DNA from: Hyphomicrobiales bacterium | GTDB taxonomy: Bacteria > Pseudomonadota > Alphaproteobacteria > Rhizobiales > TMED25 | DNA length: 13,971 bases | Direction: 5' to 3' | Assembly (NCBI GenBank): GCA_016780665.1 | Contig: JADHLM010000022.1 | Span: 1 to 13,971 of the forward strand | Shown: one piece after another, positions 9,786-13,971 of the stretch | Layout of the letters: every line of letters begins with the position of its first letter | How positions within the stretch are numbered: position 1 is the stretch's first letter | Notes under the pieces: model-generated | Databases searched by the model: none | The model's input: the letters and a program-made list of their open reading frames with translations, nothing else | What the model was told of the DNA's origin: nothing | Position numbers and translations under genes: made by a program

Positions 9786-10743
9786 AGTTTTTTCCCAGCC
9801 ATGCCATTACTTTTAGCTCGTTAATATTAGGTTGTTTGAATGAGACTGCTTTGATCTTATCAACTAAACCAATATTTGATTTTTGAAAATAATCTTTAAT
9901 TTGAGTTTCATCAAAACCTAACCTCCTGTGCGAAAAATTCGTTCTTAAAAATTCATTTTGATGTTTGAGGTAATCAACAATCAGGACAAAACCTTCCTTG
10001 TTAAGTAATTTCTTAGCTTCCCTGATTAAATCCTGAGGTTTATCAAAATAATGAAGTACTTGATGATAGATAACAAGATCGGCTTTGCCGTATGATTCTA
10101 TAGCCTCTGTTTGTGTTATATCACCAAAGATTATTTTACAGTTATTTCTATTATCTTGAGTAAGCTTTGACTTTGCCATTTTTATAACTGTGTGATTATT
10201 ATCAACACCTACACACGTTTTTGATAATGATGAAAATAGTGATAGCATTTTTCCTGATCCAGTTCCCATGTCAAAAAGATTGTTAATTGGTGTATGGATA
10301 TTTTTGATAATAATTTCACGTAATTGATTATCTAGAGCAACGTTACTAAATTGATTAAGCGGATCAACATAATACTGTTCTTTATATTGTTTAAAAAAGA
10401 AATCATTTGCATCATTTAATCTTGATTTTTGTAGATTATATAATCTTTGAATGTCTCTATTTTTTAGATTTTTGTAAGTTTTATCTTTTTGTAAATGATC
10501 TAATAAATAGTTATTGGATTTATCATTATTTAATTTACAAAAAACCCATCCACCCTCTTTAATTCGGTTAATTAAACCAGCCTCATCCAATATTCTAAGA
10601 TGTCTTGAAACCCTTGGTTGGCTCTGATCTAAGGAGTGAACAATATCTTGAACGCTCAGCTCTCCATCAATTAATAGATTAATTATTCGGAGACGAGTTT
10701 CGTCTGCAAGGGCTGCAAAGGTTTTTATTTTTTCTTCTAACAT
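9778..10743 (-). CDS. ArsR-family regulator fused to a SAM-dependent methyltransferase domain (SahR-like candidate)
   Basis: The 321-residue protein has an ArsR-type winged helix (about 1-85) with DETRLRIINLL, a recognition helix near SQPRVSRHLRILDEAGLI (41-58) and a wing at GGWVFCKL. A class I methyltransferase domain (about 150-270) follows, with SAM loop DMGTGSG (158-164), acidic D181 (GVDNN) and IYHQVLHYFDKP. The metal-binding cysteines of the ArsR ELCVCDL motif are absent (ELSVQDI), so metal sensing is unlikely. This fusion commonly sits beside metF in alphaproteobacteria. SahR, an ArsR-family regulator of the SAM cycle that responds to S-adenosylhomocysteine, is the best named candidate, from memory of the literature. 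I infer that the methyltransferase domain may act as the ligand sensor, though enzymatic activity cannot be excluded. It is the first gene of the metF-metH operon and probably autoregulated. Confidence 0.88.
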   Translation of the reverse strand: MLEEKIKTFAALADETRLRIINLLIDGELSVQDIVHSLDQSQPRVSRHLRILDEAGLINRIKEGGWVFCKLNNDKSNNYLLDHLQKDKTYKNLKNRDIQRLYNLQKSRLNDANDFFFKQYKEQYYVDPLNQFSNVALDNQLREIIIKNIHTPINNLFDMGTGSGKMLSLFSSLSKTCVGVDNNHTVIKMAKSKLTQDNRNNCKIIFGDITQTEAIESYGKADLVIYHQVLHYFDKPQDLIREAKKLLNKEGFVLIVDYLKHQNEFLRTNFSHRRLGFDETQIKDYFQKSNIGLVDKIKAVSFKQPNINELKVMAWLGKNYE

Positions 10744-10750
10744 AATTAAT

Positions 10751-10778
10751 ATATAAAGATATCTTTATATCTTTATAT
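10751..10778. promoter_or_regulatory. Operator-like 20-bp perfect palindrome plus extra half-site
   Basis: ATATAAAGATATCTTTATAT (10751-10770) is a perfect 20-bp palindrome. Its right arm ATCTTTATAT is repeated at 10769-10778, giving three ATCTTTAT-type half-sites (one inverted, two direct 8 bp apart). It ends 7 bp before the ATG of the ArsR-methyltransferase gene and lies just downstream of the predicted transcription start. That is a natural place for an autorepressor of the ArsR family. Which protein binds is inferred. Confidence 0.7.
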
Positions 10779-10784
10779 TCAAAA

Positions 10785-10812
10785 AATATATAACAAGCAA
10801 GAAAATTATCAA
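10785..10812 (-). promoter_or_regulatory. Probable promoter of the regulator-metF-metH operon
   Basis: Minus strand: TTGATA (10812-10807), 16-bp spacer, TATATT (10790-10785). Both boxes are 5 of 6 to consensus. Predicted start near 10778, at the edge of the palindrome, so a bound repressor would block initiation or early elongation. The leader would be about 35 nt, too short for a riboswitch. Confidence 0.5.
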
Positions 10813-10922
10813 TATTATTAATACGATACAATGGAATAAAGAAAACCTCTCAATCCTGTTGAAAAGATTGATAATTATAGTAATTTTATTGAATTATTTT
10901 AAATAAAAATTAAAAATAATAA

Positions 10923-10953
10923 TGTAATTTTATATATATTACATATACGTAAT
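10923..10953. repeat. Cluster of three GTAAT/ATTAC half-sites in the intergenic region
   Basis: In the 269-bp AT-rich gap between the divergent regulator and mlaA genes, TGTAAT (10923-10928), ATTACA (10938-10943) and GTAAT (10949-10953) form two overlapping inverted repeats. The second, ATTAC-N6-GTAAT, is symmetric at 14 of 16 positions. It lies about 60 bp before mlaA and could be an operator, but such repeats arise easily in AT-rich DNA. A weak 6-bp stem (TCAATC...GATTGA) near 10850-10871 is the only other structure I see in this gap. Confidence 0.3.
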
Positions 10954-10964
10954 GAAAATAAATT

Positions 10965-10994
10965 TAGACAATTTTTGATTTATTGATCATTAAT
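10965..10994 (+). promoter_or_regulatory. Candidate mlaA promoter
   Basis: Plus strand: TAGACA (10965-10970), 18-bp spacer, ATTAAT (10989-10994). This is the same -35 and spacing as the rnpB promoter. It predicts a start near 11001 and a leader of about 12 nt; no clear Shine-Dalgarno precedes the ATG. Many other AT-rich hexamers nearby make this tentative. Confidence 0.35.
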
Positions 10995-11012
10995 TAAATA
11001 ACAGATTAAATA

Positions 11013-12059
11013 ATGCACATTAATAAGAATATCAAATTAGGCACTTGTGGGCGAACATTTGCTTTACTTTTCTTACTTTCAAGTGTTTACAATGCTAATG
11101 CAGATGTATATATCCCTTTCGAACAAACAATAGCTGATCAATACAATATGCCCTCATCTTCAGCTCAGGAAGTTGAAGTGACTGAGCCTGTTGCTGTTGT
11201 ATCTTTCGAACAAACAATAGCTGATCAATACAATATGCCCTCATCTTCAGCTCAGGAAGTTGAAGAAGTGACTGAGCCTGTTGCTGTTGTATCTTTCGAA
11301 CAAACAATTGAAGACCAATACAACTCTCCGTATGCAGTAACTGAAATAGTGGAAGAGGATGCTTCTGAAGAAGCCTTCGATTATTCCTTATATGATCCAA
11401 ATGAAGAAGAAAACAGAAAATCTTTTGAATTCCATCAAAAATTAGACAAAAATCTTTTCAAACCTCTAGCTAAAGCATACAGAGATGTTGTCCCAGAAGG
11501 TGGCAGAAAGGCAATCAAAAATTTCTTACATAATTTGGAAACGCCAACTGTTCTCATAAATGACGTTTTACAAGGTGAACAAGAAAGAGCTGGCACTACA
11601 GTGAATAGGTTTTTAATAAACTCAACTGTTGGCTTTCTTGGTTTTGGTGATCCAGCTACTGATTTAGGATATGAAAGACACACAGAAGACTTTGCTCAAA
11701 CATTAGCTGTATATGGTCTTGAATCCGGTCCTTACTCCTATTCACCAATCTTTGGCCCAACAACAGAAAGACACACCACAGGGCGTGTTGTTGATTTTCT
11801 AACACATCCCCTAACATGGTACTTTAGTGACCAAGATGCATCTATTGGCCTGACATATGGAGCGAGTCGCGTGGTTTCAACAAGGGAAGATTTACTTGAT
11901 GCATTAGATGATATTGAAATGGATAGCACAGACTATTATGTTTCAATCAGAAGTATGTACAGACAAATGAGGGAAAACCAAATAAACAATGGGCTATTTG
12001 GTGATGACCCCTCTCAATTTTCAATTGACACAGGCATAGATCTCAACTTAGTATTCTAA
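11013..12059 (+). CDS. mlaA: MlaA/VacJ-family outer-membrane phospholipid transport protein with repeat-bearing N-terminal extension
   Basis: MlaA removes misplaced phospholipid from the outer leaflet of the outer membrane and passes it to periplasmic MlaC, the product of the next gene. The MlaA domain occupies about residues 128-322. Its motifs include LDKNLFKPLAKAYRDVVP, NFLHNLETP, LQGEQERAGTTVNRFLINST, DFAQTLAVYG and GPY followed by FGPTTERHTTGRVVDF. A signal peptide (1-30) ends in ANA before D31, a signal peptidase I type site. There is no lipobox cysteine after the hydrophobic stretch, although MlaA is classically a lipoprotein; the only early cysteine, C12, lies before it. Residues 31-127 are an acidic extension made largely of 29/30-residue repeats (F36-S64, F65-S94, partial from F95). 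At 348 residues the protein is longer than E. coli MlaA (about 250). Confidence 0.93.
   Translation: MHINKNIKLGTCGRTFALLFLLSSVYNANADVYIPFEQTIADQYNMPSSSAQEVEVTEPVAVVSFEQTIADQYNMPSSSAQEVEEVTEPVAVVSFEQTIEDQYNSPYAVTEIVEEDASEEAFDYSLYDPNEEENRKSFEFHQKLDKNLFKPLAKAYRDVVPEGGRKAIKNFLHNLETPTVLINDVLQGEQERAGTTVNRFLINSTVGFLGFGDPATDLGYERHTEDFAQTLAVYGLESGPYSYSPIFGPTTERHTTGRVVDFLTHPLTWYFSDQDASIGLTYGASRVVSTREDLLDALDDIEMDSTDYYVSIRSMYRQMRENQINNGLFGDDPSQFSIDTGIDLNLVF
11118..11330 (+). repeat. In-frame tandem repeat, two full 87/90-bp copies and a partial third, within mlaA
   Basis: Copy 1 is 11118-11204 and copy 2 is 11205-11294. By eye they are identical except for one extra GAA codon in copy 2. A diverged third copy starts at 11295 (FEQTIEDQYNSP) and fades by about 11330. 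Each unit encodes FEQTIADQYNMPSSS followed by an acidic and Val/Pro-rich linker. Identity even at synonymous positions points to recent duplication or gene-conversion-like homogenisation. Confidence 0.95.
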
Positions 12060-12080
12060 CTAGTCTATGCTAGGTTAACA

Positions 12081-12701
12081 ATGTTCAAATTCACTAAAAC
12101 TATTTTAAAGATTTCTCTGATAGCCTTCTTTATTAATCCTAATTCTTCGCTCGCAAATGAATTATGCGACAATGCATTATTATTCGCTAATGAGTTAACT
12201 GATAATACTATTGAAGTTTTAAATTCTAATGAATTAACAAACAATCAAAAGAAAACACAAATTTCTGAGTTACTTACCGTAAATGTTGATTTTACGACTA
12301 TGGGTAAGATTATGCTTGGTAAGTACGCAAGAAAGATTAATGAAGAACAAGAACTTCTTTACTATAAAATTATAGAAAAAATGGTTTCTAAAACTATCTA
12401 TGATAGGCTTGAAACAAACGATGATCCAGACATTATGTATTCAATTTCAAATGACACTTGTCGCGTAAAAGGATCCAAAGGAAAAGAATTCCTAATAGAT
12501 GGCGATGTAATGAAGAATGACTCAAGACTTGCGTCAATTCGTTGGTGGTTAATATTGAACAAAGATAATGAATACAAAGTGGTTGATCTAACCCTAGCTG
12601 GATTATCGCTTACACTTCAAAAGAAAGAAGAATTCACATCTTATCTATCAAATAAGCCCATTGATATGTTAATTGCAGATTTATCCAAGAAATTTGATTA
12701 A
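12081..12701 (+). CDS. mlaC: MlaC/Ttg2D-family periplasmic phospholipid-binding protein
   Basis: This is the periplasmic lipid shuttle of the Mla pathway, carrying phospholipid between MlaA at the outer membrane and the MlaFEDB complex at the inner membrane. The 206-residue length is typical. A signal peptide is visible at 1-25 (basic start, ILKISLIAFFI core, likely cleavage after SSLA). Family features are DFTTMGKIMLGKYAR (70-84) and the C-terminal beta-sheet phrase WWLILN...YKVVDLTLAGLSLTLQKKEEF, corresponding to the usual DV.VEG.S....R.EF ending. The mature protein has two cysteines, C29 and C127, which could form a disulfide. It begins 21 bp after mlaA with an AGG-like site and is followed 14 bp later by the dehydrogenase gene, so cotranscription with mlaA is likely. 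The mlaFEDB genes are not in the window. Confidence 0.9.
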   Translation: MFKFTKTILKISLIAFFINPNSSLANELCDNALLFANELTDNTIEVLNSNELTNNQKKTQISELLTVNVDFTTMGKIMLGKYARKINEEQELLYYKIIEKMVSKTIYDRLETNDDPDIMYSISNDTCRVKGSKGKEFLIDGDVMKNDSRLASIRWWLILNKDNEYKVVDLTLAGLSLTLQKKEEFTSYLSNKPIDMLIADLSKKFD

Positions 12702-12715
12702 TATACCAAATTAAA

Positions 12716-13771
12716 ATGTCTCTTAAAATAGCTATAATGAATGGAGATGATATTGGTAACGAAATTGTACCAATGGCTAAGTTAGTATTAACTGAAACTC
12801 TCAATTCATTAGGATATAGTATAGAACTAATTGACTTACCCATTGGAAAATCAGCTCATAGTAAATATGGTGATACTTTTCCTGAATATACAATCTCCAA
12901 ATTAAATGAAGTCAATGGAATGATTTGTGGGCCTATAGGGCATAATAATTATCCACGAAATGACTCAACTTGGAAAATGCCTCCTATAAGAAAAAAATTT
13001 GAATTATATGCCGCTATAAGACCTGCAAAATCATATGATCCCTCAAAGAATGTAGATATTATATTCGTTAGAGAATTAACCGAGGGTCTTCAGAGTTCCG
13101 ACACAATTGTTGGAGGATATCCAGAATTTCGTCCAAACAATGAAATTACGATAGCTTCAAGAGTTATTACAAGAAAAGGATCCAACAGAGTAGCTAAAGC
13201 TGCATTTGATATTGCTGTAAGTAAAAATAGATCCAAAGTTACTGCAGCACATAAGGAACCCCTATTCAGATTAAGTTGCGGAATGTTCCTTGAAGAATGT
13301 GTAAAAGTTTCAAAAGAATATCCATCAATCTCTTATGAAGATACACTCATTGATACAACAGCAATGCACCTAGTTTCAAACCCAGAATCATTCGATGTTG
13401 TTGTAACAACAAATCAATTTGGAGATATATTAAGTGATATTGGAGCAGGTTTAATTGGCTCAATTGGTATGGCACCAGGTCTTTGTATTGGAGAAAATGT
13501 TTCAATGGCTCAAGCAACGCATGGTTCTGCGCCTGATATTGCGGGAAAAAATATTGCAAATCCATATGCTATGATTATGTCAACATCAATGCTCTTATCG
13601 TGGATGGGCTCTAAATATAATGAAGAAAAATTAATCATGGCTGCAAATATTATTGAGAAGTCAGCATTAGAAGTAATCAAAGAAAAAAAATACTTAACAG
13701 CAGATATTGGAGGAAAAGCCTCTACTGTTGATATGACAAATGCAATACTAGAAAAAATAAAAACTAAATAG
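12716..13771 (+). CDS. Isocitrate/isopropylmalate dehydrogenase family protein (NAD-type), substrate unknown
   Basis: This 351-residue beta-decarboxylating dehydrogenase has the family layout. It has GDDIGNEIV near the start, substrate arginines R92 (IRKKFELYAAIRP), R102 and R119 (VRELTEG), and metal-binding aspartates D213, D237 and D241 (FGDILSD). The cofactor loop HGSAPDIAG (269-277) follows. D274 in that loop is the residue associated with NAD rather than NADP use. Two usual active-site positions differ. The catalytic tyrosine expected seven residues after R119 is Q125, and the asparagine two after catalytic K180 is P182 (HKEPLFRL instead of HK.NVL). It is therefore unlikely to be ordinary LeuB or Icd and more like the broad hydroxyacid-dehydrogenase relatives of this family. 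It lies 14 bp after mlaC and overlaps a convergent CoA-transferase gene by 8 bp. Confidence 0.85.
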   Translation: MSLKIAIMNGDDIGNEIVPMAKLVLTETLNSLGYSIELIDLPIGKSAHSKYGDTFPEYTISKLNEVNGMICGPIGHNNYPRNDSTWKMPPIRKKFELYAAIRPAKSYDPSKNVDIIFVRELTEGLQSSDTIVGGYPEFRPNNEITIASRVITRKGSNRVAKAAFDIAVSKNRSKVTAAHKEPLFRLSCGMFLEECVKVSKEYPSISYEDTLIDTTAMHLVSNPESFDVVVTTNQFGDILSDIGAGLIGSIGMAPGLCIGENVSMAQATHGSAPDIAGKNIANPYAMIMSTSMLLSWMGSKYNEEKLIMAANIIEKSALEVIKEKKYLTADIGGKASTVDMTNAILEKIKTK

Positions 13772-13971
13772 CAATACCATCCCTCACTAGTTTATTAAAT
13801 ACAATTTTATCTACACCAACTTGACTTAAAATTTCAAAACTATGCTCTCCTAATTCTGGAGCAAGGCTATCTATCTTTATTGGTTTATTATTAATTAAGA
13901 CAGGATTGCGTATTGTCTTAATTTGAATTCCTTGATCATCAGTTATTTCTGTAACCAGTTGCCTTTGGATA
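13764..13971 (-). CDS. CaiB/BaiF-type class III CoA-transferase, C-terminal fragment (start beyond window)
   Basis: The minus strand is open from the window edge to a TAG at 13766-13764, giving the last 69 residues. The phrase IRNPVLINN..IKIDSLAPELGEHSFEILSQVG and a closing hydrophobic-glycine end (LVRDGIAI) match the C-terminus of class III CoA-transferases, which normally reads NP...S.TP...R.AP.LGEHT.E.L..LG. These enzymes move CoA between carboxylic acids through a glutamyl or aspartyl anhydride; the catalytic aspartate is outside the window. The substrate cannot be told. Its last 8 bases overlap the convergent dehydrogenase gene. A shared hydroxyacid catabolic role with that gene is possible but unsupported. 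Confidence 0.85.
   Translation of the reverse strand, partial: IQRQLVTEITDDQGIQIKTIRNPVLINNKPIKIDSLAPELGEHSFEILSQVGVDKIVFNKLVRDGIAI

Noticed and set aside
10744..11012. SAM or cobalamin riboswitch ahead of the metF-metH operon
   Set aside because: The predicted leader is only about 35 nt and no conserved riboswitch core is visible; a protein operator explains the site better.
11095..11400. 101-codon minus-strand frame with internal repeats
   Set aside because: It is the reverse reading of the mlaA tandem repeat; the repeat keeps it open and there is no independent coding evidence.
12060..12080. CTAG...CTAG mini-hairpin between mlaA and mlaC
   Set aside because: Only four clean base pairs plus a bulged extension; too weak to call a terminator or processing site.

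Overview
The window looks like core chromosome from a strongly AT-rich, compactly organised alphaproteobacterium; AT-richness was judged by eye, not counted. The main taxonomic clue is the left end, read on the minus strand: an AmpD-like amidase, then the RNase P RNA gene, then mraZ at the head of the division/cell-wall cluster. This order is familiar from alphaproteobacteria. An ArsR-type regulator fused to a methyltransferase directly ahead of metF, and a neighbouring mlaA-mlaC pair, fit the same group. A free-living, streamlined marine lineage is plausible, but that is inference. I see no phage, transposon, CRISPR or tRNA signal.

Layout. Positions 1-420 (minus) hold the start of mraZ, preceded by five ATGG elements at exact 10-bp spacing (435-479), read as MraZ's own operator. 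Positions 510-842 (minus) hold rnpB with a recognisable promoter. Positions 876-1628 (minus) encode a zinc amidase with a peptidoglycan-binding domain. Divergent from it, 1693-5253 (plus) encodes a fused hydantoinase A/B (5-oxoprolinase-type) protein. Its stop codon overlaps that of metH, which runs the other way.

Positions 10743-5250 (minus) form a tight methionine-cycle operon: an ArsR-methyltransferase regulator, then metF, then metH. The genes overlap or abut, and a perfect 20-bp palindrome lies just ahead of the first start codon. The regulator probably senses a methyl-cycle metabolite and controls methyl-THF production (MetF) and homocysteine remethylation (MetH).

After a 269-bp AT-rich intergenic region, the plus strand carries mlaA (11013-12059), mlaC (12081-12701) and an NAD-type isocitrate/isopropylmalate dehydrogenase family gene (12716-13771). 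MlaA and MlaC would move phospholipid between outer membrane and periplasm; the MlaFEDB transporter is not in the window. The last 208 bases hold the 3' end of a class III CoA-transferase gene on the minus strand, again overlapping its convergent neighbour.

No wholly new system is apparent. The points most worth checking are the almost identical tandem repeats and missing lipobox in MlaA, the altered catalytic positions in the dehydrogenase, the operator-like palindrome of the methionine operon, and the five-element array ahead of mraZ.
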